Of a stretch of 64,000 bases of DNA, positions 7,151 through 16,611 are shown piece after piece. A model generated the notes under the pieces. It was not told where the DNA came from. It did no database searches and was given only the letters and a program-made list of their open reading frames with translations. The DNA lies in contig NZ_JANUHA010000009.1 of NCBI RefSeq assembly GCF_024753255.1, positions 1 through 64,000 of the forward strand. The letters are read 5' to 3'. Source of the stretch: Massilia agri. Lineage in GTDB: Bacteria; Pseudomonadota; Gammaproteobacteria; Burkholderiales; Burkholderiaceae_D. A program made the translations under genes and the position numbers. Position 1 is the first letter of the stretch; each line of letters opens with the position of its first letter.

Positions 7151-8875
7151 TCAGAACTCTTCCCAACCCTCCGTCGCATCGACCGCCTGCGCAGCCTTGG
7201 CATGACGCGCCTGGGCCGGCTTTGCCGCGGCCTTCGGCGCCGCCTTGGCGGCCGGCTTCGCGGGCTGCTTGAGCACCTGGCTCGACGCGATGCGCGCCTG
7301 CGCCCTGGCCGGCTTGGCCGGGGCCGCCGCCGCATCGAGGCGGAAGGTGCCGACCGCCTGCGCCAGCGCGCGGGCTTCTTCCTGCAACGCCTGGGCCGCC
7401 GCCGAGGCTTCCTCGACCAGGGCCGCGTTCTGCTGGGTCACCTGGTCCATCTGGGTCACGGCGCTGTTGATCTGCTCGATGCCCGCGGTCTGTTCCTGGC
7501 TGGCGGCACTGATCTCGGTGATGATGTCGGTCACGCGGCCGACGCTCTGCACGATCTCGGCCATGGTGGCGCCGGCCTGGTCCACCAGTTCGGAACCGTG
7601 GTGCACCTTCTCGACCGAATCGTCGATCAGGGCCTTGATTTCCTTGGCCGCCGCCGCGCTGCGCTGGGCCAGGTTGCGCACCTCGCCCGCCACCACGGCG
7701 AAGCCGCGGCCCTGCTCGCCTGCCCGTGCCGCTTCCACGGCCGCGTTCAGCGCCAGGATGTTGGTCTGGAAGGCGATGCCGTCGATGACGGCGATGATGT
7801 CCACGATGCGGGTCGCCGAACTGTTGATGGCGCCCATGGTCTTGACCACCTGCTCGACCACTTCACCGCCCTTGCCCGCCACCTGCTGGGCCGAGGCCGC
7901 CAATACGTTGGCCTGGCGCGCGTTGTCGGCGTTCTGCTTCACGGTCGAGGTCAGTTCCTCCATCGACGAGGCGGTTTCTTCCAGCGAACCGGCCTGCTGC
8001 TCGGTGCGGCTCGAGAGGTCCAGGTTGCCGGCGGCGATCTCGCCGGAGGCGGTGGCGATGGTATCGGTGCCGCCGCGCACTTGCGTGACGATGCGAACCA
8101 GGGCGGCGTTCATGTCCTTCAGGGCCTGCAGCAGGCGGCCGGTCTCGTCGCGCGAGTCGACCTCGATCTTCTGGGTCAGGTCGCCGCTAGCGACGGCGCC
8201 AGCGATTTCCACGGCGCGCTCGATCGGGCGCACGATGGCGCGCACCAGCAGCCAGCCGACCACCGCGGCCATCAGGAGGCCGAAGGCCAGGCCCGCCAGG
8301 CAGACCAGGCGCACCAGCTCGTAGGTAGCCTGCGAGGCTTCGTAATCGGCCTTGGCGACACGCTGCTGCAGCTCGATCAGCTGGCTGCCCACCGTGTTCA
8401 CCGGCTGGAACAGGCGCGCCATGTCGCCCGTCACCAGCTCGCCCGCGCGGGCGCTGTCGCCGGCGCGCACCGCCGCGATCGCCGGCTGCAGGCCCTGCGC
8501 CAGGAAGGCCTTGCGGGCTTCCACGAACTTGCCGATCAGGGCCGTCTCTTCCACCGTCTCTTCCGTGTCTTCGTAGGCTTTCCACGATGCCGACACGGCG
8601 GCGATGTTCGCTTCGACTTCCGTCAGCATGGCGTCGCGCTGGGCCGCGTCGCTGACATTGGCCGCCTTGGCGACGATGAGCTGGTTGGCCGTGATCAGCT
8701 GCATCACGCGGCTGAGGTGGGTCATCGACATCAGGCGGTTGTCGTACAGGTTCTTCAGCTCGCCGTTCGCCACGCCGAGGTTGACGATGCCGACGACGGC
8801 GCCGACGATGAGTTCGGCGGCAAGGAAGGCGATCACGAAGATCAGCCGGGTCTTGATGGTGAGGTGTTTGAACAT
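7151..8875 (-). CDS. Methyl-accepting chemotaxis protein
   Basis: This is a transmembrane chemoreceptor that would signal to CheA/CheW. From ATG 8875 (574 residues; an upstream in-frame extension to 9067 looks noncoding) it shows TM1 at about 10-32 and a four-helix-bundle type sensor domain to about 190. TM2 lies at about 198-220, followed by HAMP and the cytoplasmic signalling hairpin with tip [20 protein letters not shown]. An Ala/Lys/Pro-rich tail ends in GWEEF. That end resembles the xWxxF pentapeptide by which CheR and CheB dock on major receptors. Ligand is unknown. Confidence 0.93.
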   Translation of the reverse strand: MFKHLTIKTRLIFVIAFLAAELIVGAVVGIVNLGVANGELKNLYDNRLMSMTHLSRVMQLITANQLIVAKAANVSDAAQRDAMLTEVEANIAAVSASWKAYEDTEETVEETALIGKFVEARKAFLAQGLQPAIAAVRAGDSARAGELVTGDMARLFQPVNTVGSQLIELQQRVAKADYEASQATYELVRLVCLAGLAFGLLMAAVVGWLLVRAIVRPIERAVEIAGAVASGDLTQKIEVDSRDETGRLLQALKDMNAALVRIVTQVRGGTDTIATASGEIAAGNLDLSSRTEQQAGSLEETASSMEELTSTVKQNADNARQANVLAASAQQVAGKGGEVVEQVVKTMGAINSSATRIVDIIAVIDGIAFQTNILALNAAVEAARAGEQGRGFAVVAGEVRNLAQRSAAAAKEIKALIDDSVEKVHHGSELVDQAGATMAEIVQSVGRVTDIITEISAASQEQTAGIEQINSAVTQMDQVTQQNAALVEEASAAAQALQEEARALAQAVGTFRLDAAAAPAKPARAQARIASSQVLKQPAKPAAKAAPKAAAKPAQARHAKAAQAVDATEGWEEF

Positions 8876-9003
8876 GGAGGCTCTTGGAAAAAATGGCTGG
8901 CGGAAACAAACATCTTGCACAAGCTTGTCACGCGGAGGGCATATTGACCAGCAGGTTTGCGCCCCGCCTAAGGGCTCCGTCGCCCAATTGCCACAAAGCA
9001 TTA

Positions 9004-9036
9004 GTAGCAAGACATCTTCCGATGTCTTCTTGCTAC
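9004..9036. other. Hairpin between divergent chemoreceptor and transporter genes
   Basis: GTAGCAAG (9004-9011) pairs with CTTGCTAC (9029-9036), and ACATC pairs with GATGT inside, with a 3-base bulge and loop TTCC. It could be a regulator site or leader hairpin; no T-run suited to termination follows it. Confidence 0.4.
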
Positions 9037-9156
9037 CGATCCGCAGAAGCCGGCGCGGGATCCGCATTTCACGGGGATATCGGTTTGCCTATAGAATGTG
9101 TCGATTGATTTCCGTAGCGCATGAGCTGCGAAGAATCGGCTCGAATAAAGGCAGCA

Positions 9157-10557
9157 ATGAACTTCCCTCTCCTGATCAACCTGGCCGTCGCCCTGGCCGT
9201 CTGCGTCCTGCTCTACCGCCTCCAGGCCAATCACGTCTCCTTCACCAAGCGCGTCTTCACCGGCCTGGGCCTGGGCGTGCTGCTGGGCGCGGCCATGCAG
9301 ACCTTCTACGGCGCGGGCTCGCCTCAGGTCGCCGCCACCAATGCCTGGCTGGACGTGCTCGGCAGCGGCTACGTGAAGCTGCTGCAGATGATCGTCATTC
9401 CCCTGATCATGGTCTCGATCGTCCAGGCCATCCTCAAGCTGCGCAACGCCTCCTCCCTCGGCAGCATCAGCACGCTGACCATCGGCATCCTGCTCGTCAC
9501 CACCGTGGTGGCCGCCGCCATCGGCATCGCGATGGCCAAGCTGTTCGGCCTCTCCGCAGTCGGCCTCACGGCCTCCACGGCCGAAGTGGCGCGCGGCGAA
9601 TACCTGCAAGGCAATCTAGCGGCGGCAAAAGAGATCTCGCTGCCGGGCATGCTGCTCTCCTTCATTCCGGCCAATCCCTTCCTCGACATGACCGGGGCGC
9701 GCAAGACCTCGACCATCGCGGTGGTGGTGTTCTCGATTTTTGTCGGCGTCTCGGCCACCGGCATCGCCGGCAAGAAGCCGGAAGTGTTCCAGTCCTTCAG
9801 CGAATTCGTGCACGTGGCCCACGTCATCGTCATGCGCATGGTGACCCTGGTGCTGCGCCTGACCCCGTTCGGCGTGTTCGCCCTGATGGCCAAGGTGGTG
9901 TCGAGCTCGAGCCTGCAGGACATCCTCGGCCTGGCCAGCTTCGTCGCCGCCTCCTACTGCGCGCTGGCCCTGATGTTCTGCGTGCACCTCCTGATGATCG
10001 GCTCGAGCGGCCTGAACCCGCTGCGCTATGCCAAGAAGATCTTCCCGGTGCTGGCCTTCGCCTTCACCTCGCGCACCAGCGCCGGCAGCATCCCGATGAG
10101 CGTGGCGACCCAGACCGCGCGCCTGGGCACGCCGGAAGGCATCGCCAACTTCGCCGCCTCGTTCGGCGCGACCATCGGCCAGAACGGCTGCGCCGGCATC
10201 TATCCCGCCATGCTGGCGGTGATGATCGCGCCCACCGTCGGCATCGATCCGATGACGGCCTCCTTCCTGCTGCCGCTGCTTGCCATCATCGCCTTCGGCT
10301 CCATCGGCGTGGCCGGGGTCGGCGGCGGCGCCACCTTCGCCGCGCTGATCGTGCTGTCGGCGATGGACCTGCCGGTGGCGCTGGCGGGCCTCCTGATCTC
10401 GGTCGAGCCCCTGATCGACATGGGCCGCACCGCGCTCAATGTGAGCGGCTCCATCACGGCCGGCACCATCACCGGCCGGGTGCTCGGCCAACAGGACATG
10501 CGCGTGTTCCAGAGCGACGCCGACATCAACCTCGATGGTGACGAGCAAGTCGTGTAA
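9157..10557 (+). CDS. tcyP: L-cystine/dicarboxylate symporter, TcyP type
   Basis: This is a DAACS-family secondary transporter of the inner membrane. The N-terminal stretch HVSFTKRVFTGLGLGVLLGA and SGYVKLLQMIVIPLIMVSI match the TcyP cystine-uptake group rather than GltP or DctA. FTSRTSAGSIPMSVATQ and FGATIGQNGCAGIYPAML are the re-entrant-loop and substrate-binding regions. ATG 9157 has AAAGG upstream and gives 466 residues, the TcyP length; ATG 9121 is less likely. Substrate is inferred by similarity. It is transcribed away from the chemoreceptor. Confidence 0.83.
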   Translation: MNFPLLINLAVALAVCVLLYRLQANHVSFTKRVFTGLGLGVLLGAAMQTFYGAGSPQVAATNAWLDVLGSGYVKLLQMIVIPLIMVSIVQAILKLRNASSLGSISTLTIGILLVTTVVAAAIGIAMAKLFGLSAVGLTASTAEVARGEYLQGNLAAAKEISLPGMLLSFIPANPFLDMTGARKTSTIAVVVFSIFVGVSATGIAGKKPEVFQSFSEFVHVAHVIVMRMVTLVLRLTPFGVFALMAKVVSSSSLQDILGLASFVAASYCALALMFCVHLLMIGSSGLNPLRYAKKIFPVLAFAFTSRTSAGSIPMSVATQTARLGTPEGIANFAASFGATIGQNGCAGIYPAMLAVMIAPTVGIDPMTASFLLPLLAIIAFGSIGVAGVGGGATFAALIVLSAMDLPVALAGLLISVEPLIDMGRTALNVSGSITAGTITGRVLGQQDMRVFQSDADINLDGDEQVV

Positions 10558-10721
10558 GCCTTCTCCGACACTGCCAAGCGCCTGATTCCAAGGGAAAATC
10601 AGGCGCGTGTAAGACCCTTCCGACGCTGCGGCGAGCCGCTCCGGAAAGCCCGCAATCGTGCGCTTTGCGGCCGCAGAATCCGTCTATGATGACGCCATGT
10701 CAACATCAAGACGGGCTGGTG

Positions 10722-11483
10722 ATGGAACAGAAGTGGCCGCAGGAGATCTGGCTGGTCAGGCACGGACAGAGCGCAGGCAATGTCGCGCGCGAGCTGGCGG
10801 AAGCATCCGCCGGGCACCGCATCGACATCGCCGACCGTGACGTCGACGTGCCGCTGTCGGAACTCGGCGAAAGGCAATCGCAGGCGCTCGGCTCCTGGTT
10901 CGCGGCGCTGCCGCCGGAACAGCAGCCGACCGTGGTGCTGCACTCGCCCTACGTGCGCGCTGCCGAAACCGCCAACATCCTGATGCAGCGCCTCGACCGC
11001 GACAAGCTCGTCGTCGAGTCCGACGAGCGCCTGCGCGAAAAGGAGTTCGGCATCCTCGACCGCCTCACCACCCACGGCATCGCCCACCACTACCCCGAGC
11101 TCTACGAACAGCGCCAGCACGTCGGCAAGTTCTACTTCCGCCCGCCCGGCGGCGAGAGCTGGTGCGACGTGATCCTGCGACTGCGCAGCGTGATCGACAC
11201 CCTGAACCGCGAATACTGCCGCGAGCGCGTCCTCATCGTCGCGCACCAGGTCACGGTCAATTGCTTCCGCTACCTGTTCGAGCGCATGAGCGAGAAGGCC
11301 ATCCTCGATTTCGACCGCGCCGGCGACGTGCCGAACTGCTCGGTCACCTCCTATGAATACGACCCCACGCTGGGCAAGGGCGGCCACCTCGCGCTGCGCC
11401 TGGTGAACTTCGTCGCGCCGCTGGAAGCCACCGGCACGCCCGTCACCGCAAGCAAAGACCTGCCCTCGGCTCCCAAGGCATAA
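10722..11483 (+). CDS. Histidine phosphatase family protein
   Basis: This is a phosphoglycerate-mutase-like phosphatase of the cytoplasm. The phosphohistidine motif WLVRHGQSAGN is at about residues 9-19 and the second catalytic His is in VLIVAHQVTVNCFR, with an Arg in ARELAE...PLSELGERQ. Starts at TTG 10665 and ATG 10686/10689 are also in frame, but ATG 10722 gives 253 residues beginning just before the motif. Substrate is unknown. nnrD follows after 13 bases, so the two are probably co-transcribed. Confidence 0.87.
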   Translation: MEQKWPQEIWLVRHGQSAGNVARELAEASAGHRIDIADRDVDVPLSELGERQSQALGSWFAALPPEQQPTVVLHSPYVRAAETANILMQRLDRDKLVVESDERLREKEFGILDRLTTHGIAHHYPELYEQRQHVGKFYFRPPGGESWCDVILRLRSVIDTLNREYCRERVLIVAHQVTVNCFRYLFERMSEKAILDFDRAGDVPNCSVTSYEYDPTLGKGGHLALRLVNFVAPLEATGTPVTASKDLPSAPKA

Positions 11484-11496
11484 ACCCTACCCGACC

Positions 11497-12483
11497 ATGG
11501 ACACGCCTACCCGCGCCACCGCCGTGCATGACGTCGACACAGCCCTGCTGCGCAGCTGGGCCGTGCCGATGCCGGCGATCGAGGGCGACAAGGAAATCCG
11601 CGGCCACGTGCTGGTGCTGGGCGGCTCGAGCGAGATGCCGGGCGCCATCATCCTGGCAGCCACCGCGGCCTTGCGCGCAGGCGCCGGCAAGCTCACCGTG
11701 GCCACCGGGAGAAGCGTGGCGCAGCTGGTGGCGCTGGCCATGCCCGAGGCGCGCGTGATCGGGCTGGAAGAGCACGACAGCGCCGGCATCAAGCTCGACG
11801 CCGTGGCCCGCCTCGACCCGCTGGCCGAGCGCGTCGACACGATCCTGGTCGGGCCCGGCATGCGCGACGAGCCCGCCACGGCCGAACTGGTGCATGCACT
11901 GCTGCCGCGCTTCGAGGCCGCGGGCACGACCGTGGTGCTGGACGCCTGCGCCATGGGGGCGCTGCTGCACCCGCCCGGCGACTGGCCGCCAGACCGGCCC
12001 TGGCGCTTCGAACGCCCGGTGATCCTGACCCCGCATGCGGGCGAGATGGCGCACCTGACCGGCATCGCCAAGGAAGACATCTGCCTCGATCCCGACCCGC
12101 ACGCACTCGTTGCCGCGCGCGACTGGAATGCGATGGTCGTATTAAAAGGTGCGCGCACTGTCATCGCAACGCCCAATGGAACGTTGTACCAGCATGAAGG
12201 CGGCAATGTGGGCCTCGCGATCTCCGGTTCGGGAGACGTGCTGGCAGGCATCATCGCCGGACTGGCGGCACGCGGCGCGGCGCTCGACCAGGCCGCATGC
12301 TGGGGCGTGGCCCTGCATGCGCGCTCCGGCGAACAACTGGCGCGGCGCATGGGAACACTCGGATACCTGGCGCGGGAAATCTCGCAAGAAATTCCCGCCC
12401 TGCTGGAACAGATCGCCGGCAAGGATGCCGTCGACCATGAAACCATCCGGCCTGCGCCGGTGGCTTGGGGAACGGGAGCCTAG
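11497..12483 (+). CDS. nnrD: ADP-dependent NAD(P)H-hydrate dehydratase
   Basis: NnrD repairs hydrated NAD(P)H using ADP. The 328-residue protein has the ribokinase-like YjeF C-terminal fold: GHVLVLGGSSEMPGAIILAA near the N-terminus, ILTPHAGEMAHLTG in the middle, and the nucleotide-binding signature SGSGDVLAGIIAGLAARG near residues 242-259. The epimerase partner domain (NnrE) is not fused here and was not found nearby. A GGAACGGG/CCCGTTTCC hairpin overlaps the stop codon. Confidence 0.9.
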   Translation: MDTPTRATAVHDVDTALLRSWAVPMPAIEGDKEIRGHVLVLGGSSEMPGAIILAATAALRAGAGKLTVATGRSVAQLVALAMPEARVIGLEEHDSAGIKLDAVARLDPLAERVDTILVGPGMRDEPATAELVHALLPRFEAAGTTVVLDACAMGALLHPPGDWPPDRPWRFERPVILTPHAGEMAHLTGIAKEDICLDPDPHALVAARDWNAMVVLKGARTVIATPNGTLYQHEGGNVGLAISGSGDVLAGIIAGLAARGAALDQAACWGVALHARSGEQLARRMGTLGYLAREISQEIPALLEQIAGKDAVDHETIRPAPVAWGTGA

Positions 12484-12743
12484 CACCCGTTTCCAACAAA
12501 TCCGCAGCGTAGAGCGGAAAGGAGTACCTGGTGAACGTTTCTTTCGAACTGGCCGGCCGGCTATCGGTCTAAGGTTCGCCTGAATCGTGCACCGACCCCG
12601 GGGCCGCGTATTGCGTCGGTTCCCTGATGGTTCCACTGCTGGGTTCACGAACCCTCGGAGGACCTAACCCTGGCGCCACGGAATCTCCAAGGCCTCACCT
12701 GGAGCCCGTAGCACAAGATAGACGTGAACGAGGAGTTTAAACA
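12484..12743 (+). promoter_or_regulatory. Structured leader upstream of the Thr/Gly-repeat lipoprotein
   Basis: About 260 bases have no long reading frame but many inverted repeats: CCTGGTGA (12527-12534) pairs with TCACCTGG near 12694-12701 at 7 of 8 positions, enclosing some 175 bases. Inside are GGGTT-CAC-GAACCC (about 12641-12654) and CCCCGGGG. A 13-codon reading frame (GTG 12531 to TAA 12572) follows AAAGGAG at 12518-12524. It could be a 5' leader, leader peptide or small RNA; none is proven. Confidence 0.4.
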
Positions 12744-13151
12744 ATGAAAGCACTGACCAAAGCACCAAAAATCCTGCTGACTGCTGCCGTGTTGGCCTCC
12801 CTGCTGGGCGCCTGCCGCAAGAACGAGCCGGCGACCGACACCACGACCACCACGCCGGACACCTCGGCCACCACCCCGAGCAGCACCTCGGGCGCCACCG
12901 GCACCACGGGTGACACCGGCACCACGGGTGACACCGGCACCGGTGCAACCGGCACCGGCACCACCGGCGACATGGGCACTGGCGCCACCGGCACCGGCAC
13001 CACCGGCACCACCGGCACCACCACCGATCCGGCAGCCACCGGCACTGGCGCAACCGGCACCACCGGCACCGGCACTTCGGGTACCTCGGGCACCACCGGC
13101 ACCACCGGCACCGGCACCGGCACCACCACCCCGCCGACCACCGGCCAGTAA
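12744..13151 (+). CDS. Thr/Gly-repeat lipoprotein, hypothetical
   Basis: The product is a 135-residue predicted lipoprotein. The signal peptide ends in the lipobox SLLGAC, with the lipidated Cys at 24. After RKNEPATD the whole mature chain is built of Thr, Gly, Ser, Ala and Asp in repeats such as [19 protein letters not shown], ending PPTTGQ. It must be disordered or highly extended. GAGGAG precedes ATG 12744. I know no function; such low-complexity lipoproteins may be spacers or surface-exposed tethers, which is inference. The gene stands alone, with terminators behind it. Confidence 0.75.
   Translation: MKALTKAPKILLTAAVLASLLGACRKNEPATDTTTTTPDTSATTPSSTSGATGTTGDTGTTGDTGTGATGTGTTGDMGTGATGTGTTGTTGTTTDPAATGTGATGTTGTGTSGTSGTTGTTGTGTGTTTPPTTGQ
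12895..13135 (+). repeat. Coding minisatellite of GGCACCACC-type units
   Basis: The DNA consists of 9- and 15-base units such as ACCGGCACC and GGCACCACGGGTGAC, repeated with small changes over about 240 bases in frame with the lipoprotein. The units are multiples of three, so copy-number change would lengthen or shorten the protein without a frameshift. Confidence 0.75.
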
Positions 13152-13171
13152 GCCGTCCGCATGGCAAGGAA

Positions 13172-13194
13172 CGGGGCCCGCCATGCGGGCCCCG
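13172..13194. other. GC-rich hairpin after the repeat lipoprotein
   Basis: GGGGCCCGC and GCGGGCCCC form a 9-bp stem with a short loop. It has no T-run and probably acts with the terminator 75 bases further on. Confidence 0.45.
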
Positions 13195-13267
13195 GGAATT
13201 CCGGCCCTGCCGGAAAACGCTTCCTGCCGCTGTACTCTCGCATCCCTGCTTCGCGGATGCAGCGATC

Positions 13268-13294
13268 GCCAGCCTTTCGGCTGGCTTTTGTTTT
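13268..13294 (+). terminator. Intrinsic terminator, plus strand
   Basis: GCCAGCC-TTTC-GGCTGGC followed by TTTTGTTTT. It would end transcripts of the Thr/Gly-repeat lipoprotein. Confidence 0.8.
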
Positions 13295-13327
13295 GGCGCC
13301 GGCGTGTCGGCTTGCCGGCGCGGAACC

Positions 13328-13357
13328 AAAAAAAACGGCCAGCATGCGCTGGCCGTT
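13328..13357 (-). terminator. Intrinsic terminator of the RND efflux operon
   Basis: ACGGCCAGC/GCTGGCCGT forms the stem, with eight A on the plus strand (13328-13335), i.e. a T-run on the minus strand. It lies about 40 bases after the stop of the efflux permease. Confidence 0.85.
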
Positions 13358-13395
13358 TGCATTCACCGGGGCTGGCGACCCGCACCCGCCGGACC

Positions 13396-16300
13396 TCAGG
13401 CCGGCATCGCCTTGACGCGGCGGCCGGTTGCCAGGCGGCCCAGCCACAGGATGAAGCGGAACACGGCGCGCACCAGCACCAGGGTCAGGATCGCTTCCAC
13501 GAAGGTCAGCAGGAAGGCGACCAGCACCGGCTGGCGTGCTGCGCGGCGGTTGAACTTCGCATACATGCGGTCGCGGGCGATCTCGATGCTGTCGTAGAAG
13601 GTCGGCACGACCAGCAGCGTCAGGAAGGTCGAGGTGATCGTACCGCCGATGATCGCGATGGCCAGCGGCTGGTAGAACTCGCCCGAGTCGCCCAGGGCCA
13701 TCGCCACCGGCAGCATGCCGGCGATCAGCGCGAAGGTCGTCATCAGGATCGGACGCAGGCGCTTGCGGCCGGCAGCCATCAGCGCTTCCTCGCGGTCGAC
13801 ACCCTGCTTCTCCAGCTCACGCGCCGCGTCGAGCAGCAGGATCGCGTTCTTGGCGACCAGGCCCATCAGCATGATGACGCCGATCAGGCTCATCAGGTTG
13901 AGGGTGTTCTTGGTCAGCAGCAGGGCCACCACCACGCCGATCAGCGACAGCGGCAGCGACAGCATCACGCCCAGCGGGGCCGTGAAGGAACCGAACTGCA
14001 TCACCAGGATCAGGTACATCAGACCGATACCCGACAGCAGCGAGATGCCCATGGCGGTGAACACTTCCTGCTGGTCCTGGCCGGCGCCGCCCAGCTTCAG
14101 GCCATAGCCCGGCGGGAAGTCGAAGGTCCTGGCCAGCTTCATGGCGTCGGCGGTGACTTCGCCAGGCGAACGGCCCTGGGCGTTGGCGGACACCGTGATC
14201 ATGCGCTCGCCGTCGCGGTGGCGGATGCCGGCCGGACCCTTGCCCATGGTGATGGTGGCGATCTGCTCCAGGGGCACCATCATGCCGGTGCCGCTGACGG
14301 AGATCGGCAGGCGCTCGATGTTGTCGGTGCTGACGCGGTCGTCCGGGTGCAGGCGCACGGCGACGTCGCGGGTCTCGTTGCTCGGGTCGACCCAGTCGCC
14401 CACTTCGATGCCGGCGAAGGCCACGCGCAGCGACTGGGCGGCGTCGTTGATCGAGATGCCCATGGCGTTGGCCAGGCCGCGGTCGAGCACGATCTGCAGC
14501 TCGTTCTTCGGATCCTGTTCCGACAGGGTGACGTCGACCGCGCCTGGCACTTCACGCAGCTTTTCCATATAGGCCGTGGTCAGTTCCATCAGCTTGCGCG
14601 AATCGGGGCCGGTGAACTGCACCTGCACGGGCTTGCCGCCGCCGCTCAGGTCGTCGATCACGGTGTACTCGGCGCCCACCAGGCGGCTGATCTTCTCGCG
14701 CAGTTCGACCGCGATCTCGGAGGCGGTGCGGTCACGCGAACGGCGCTTGCCGATGTCGACATAGACGCGGCCGCCGCTCAGGTTGGCGTAGCTGTTGGTA
14801 TCCTCGGTCTCCGGGATCTGGCGCGCCAGCTCGGCCGCCGCTTCCACCTTGCGGCGCGAGTATTCCACGCTCGACGAAGCCGGGACGCGGATGTCGACCA
14901 TGATGGCGCCGTGGTCGGCCTTGGGTAGGAAGCTCGAGCCGCCCCAGGCCCAGTGCAGGGCGATCGCGCCAATGAAGCTGAGCACGGCGATGGCGGCCAT
15001 CCACTTGCGATGGTGCAGCGCCCACTCGATCACGCGGCCGTAGCGTTCGGCCTGGTGGTCGAACCAGTGGTTGAAGCGGTCGAGCATGGCGCCCAGCCCC
15101 TTCTTCGGTGCGCTATGGTGGCCCGGCGGGTCGCCCCAGTAGGCCGACAGCATCGGGTCGAGGGTGAAGGAAATGAACAGCGACACGATCACCGAGCAGG
15201 TCACGGTCAGCGCGAAGGGACCGAACCATTCGCCCGAGATGCCCGGCATGAAGGCGACCGGGATGAACACGGCCATGATCGAGAAGGTGGTCGCGGCCAC
15301 GGCCATGCCGATCTCGGCGGTGCCTTCCAGCGCCGCGGTGCGGCGGTCGGAACCCATTTCCATGTGGCGCACGATGTTTTCGCGCACCACGATCGCATCG
15401 TCGATCAGCACGCCGATGGCGAGCGACAGGCCGAGCAGGGTCATGAAGTTCAGCGTGAAGCCGCACAGCCACACGGCGATGAAGGCGGCCAGCACGGAGG
15501 TCGGCAGCGACAGCGCGGTGATCAGGGTCGAACGCCAGGAGTTCAGGAAGGCGTAGACGACGAAGATGGTCAGGATCGCGCCCAGCACCAGGGCTTCGAT
15601 CACGTTGTTCAGGCTGCTCTGGGCGTCTTCGCCGCCGTCGCGGGTGACTTCCAGCTTGGTGCCTTCCGGCAGTTCCTTGCTGACTTCCTCGACGACCTTG
15701 TGCACTTTCTTGGCCAGCGACACGGTCGAGGCGTCACGGGCACGGGCAATCTGGATGCCGACGTTCGGTTTGCCGCTGCGCATCGACAGGCTGTTGATGT
15801 CGGCGTAGCCGTCCTTGATCTCGGCAACCTGGTTCAGGCGCACGATCTGGTCGCCGTTGCGCTTGACCACGACCTGCGAGAAGTCTTCCGGACGCTCGAT
15901 GCGGCCGACCAGGCGGATGCCCTTCTCGTCCAGTTCGCTGCGCAGCTTGCCGACCGGCGCATTGGTGTTCTGGGTGCGCAGGGCGTTGGCCACGTCGGAT
16001 ACCGACACGCCGAACTCGCGCAGCTTCTCGGCGCGCAGCAGGACCGACAGTTCGCGGCGCAGGGCGCCGTTGACGGTCACGGTCGAGGCGCCTTCGATGG
16101 CGCGGAAGCGGTCGGCCAGCACGTCTTCGGCATAGCGCGAGATTTCGGCGTGGCTCTGCGTGCTCGAGGACAGGGCCAGCTGCATTACCGGCTCGGCCGT
16201 GGTGTCGACGCGGCGCAGGATCGGTTCGCGCATCTCGACCGGTAGCTTGTAGCGCACCGCGGCGATGGCGTTGCGCACGTCGTCCGAGGCTTCGATCAGG

Positions 16301-16599
16301 TTGCGGTCGAAGTCGAATTCCAGCTGGAGCCAGACGCCGCCCTCGTAGGAGTTGGAATTGACCTCGGTGACGCCCTGGACCGCCAGCAGCTGCTTCTCGA
16401 TGCGGTTGGTGATCTCGCGCTCGGCCGTCTCCGGCGAGGCGCCCGGATACGGGATGTCGACCGAGATCATCGGCAGTTCGACGTCCGGGTTCTGGTTGAC
16501 CTTCAGCTTGGACAGGGCCAGCAGGCCCATCGCCATCATCGCGACGATCAGCACGACCGTCGCGACGGGTTTCTTGACACTGAAATTAGAGAGGAACAT
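13396..16599 (-). CDS. RND efflux transporter permease (AcrB-like)
   Basis: This is an inner-membrane proton-driven RND pump of 1067 residues. An N-terminal helix (VATVVLIVAMMAMGLLAL) is followed by a large periplasmic domain. Next come helices including the proton-relay segment GLSLAIGVLIDDAIVVREN, with the paired Asp. A second periplasmic domain and a second six-helix set with LVAKNAILLLDAARELEKQG follow. It lacks heavy-metal-type features and fits the hydrophobic/amphiphilic drug group. It is preceded by its adaptor gene (12 bases) on the same strand; no TolC-type gene is next to it. Confidence 0.92.
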   Translation of the reverse strand: MFLSNFSVKKPVATVVLIVAMMAMGLLALSKLKVNQNPDVELPMISVDIPYPGASPETAEREITNRIEKQLLAVQGVTEVNSNSYEGGVWLQLEFDFDRNLIEASDDVRNAIAAVRYKLPVEMREPILRRVDTTAEPVMQLALSSSTQSHAEISRYAEDVLADRFRAIEGASTVTVNGALRRELSVLLRAEKLREFGVSVSDVANALRTQNTNAPVGKLRSELDEKGIRLVGRIERPEDFSQVVVKRNGDQIVRLNQVAEIKDGYADINSLSMRSGKPNVGIQIARARDASTVSLAKKVHKVVEEVSKELPEGTKLEVTRDGGEDAQSSLNNVIEALVLGAILTIFVVYAFLNSWRSTLITALSLPTSVLAAFIAVWLCGFTLNFMTLLGLSLAIGVLIDDAIVVRENIVRHMEMGSDRRTAALEGTAEIGMAVAATTFSIMAVFIPVAFMPGISGEWFGPFALTVTCSVIVSLFISFTLDPMLSAYWGDPPGHHSAPKKGLGAMLDRFNHWFDHQAERYGRVIEWALHHRKWMAAIAVLSFIGAIALHWAWGGSSFLPKADHGAIMVDIRVPASSSVEYSRRKVEAAAELARQIPETEDTNSYANLSGGRVYVDIGKRRSRDRTASEIAVELREKISRLVGAEYTVIDDLSGGGKPVQVQFTGPDSRKLMELTTAYMEKLREVPGAVDVTLSEQDPKNELQIVLDRGLANAMGISINDAAQSLRVAFAGIEVGDWVDPSNETRDVAVRLHPDDRVSTDNIERLPISVSGTGMMVPLEQIATITMGKGPAGIRHRDGERMITVSANAQGRSPGEVTADAMKLARTFDFPPGYGLKLGGAGQDQQEVFTAMGISLLSGIGLMYLILVMQFGSFTAPLGVMLSLPLSLIGVVVALLLTKNTLNLMSLIGVIMLMGLVAKNAILLLDAARELEKQGVDREEALMAAGRKRLRPILMTTFALIAGMLPVAMALGDSGEFYQPLAIAIIGGTITSTFLTLLVVPTFYDSIEIARDRMYAKFNRRAARQPVLVAFLLTFVEAILTLVLVRAVFRFILWLGRLATGRRVKAMPA

Positions 16600-16611
16600 T
16601 TATTGTTTTCC

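Noticed and set aside
10578-10606. GCGCCTGATT/AATCAGGCGC hairpin after tcyP as an intrinsic terminator
   Set aside because: The 10-bp stem is good but no T-run follows; it may be a rho-independent-like hairpin only, so it was not called.
12484-12743. 6S RNA or known riboswitch in the leader of the repeat lipoprotein
   Set aside because: The size and end pairing recalled 6S RNA, but the conserved 6S core sequences could not be matched by eye. Only a covariance model search would decide it.
12645-13447. Minus-strand frames with Val-Pro repeats opposite the Thr/Gly lipoprotein
   Set aside because: They come from reading the ACCGGCACC repeats on the other strand and run into neighbouring noncoding sequence; no start signal or signal peptide is seen.
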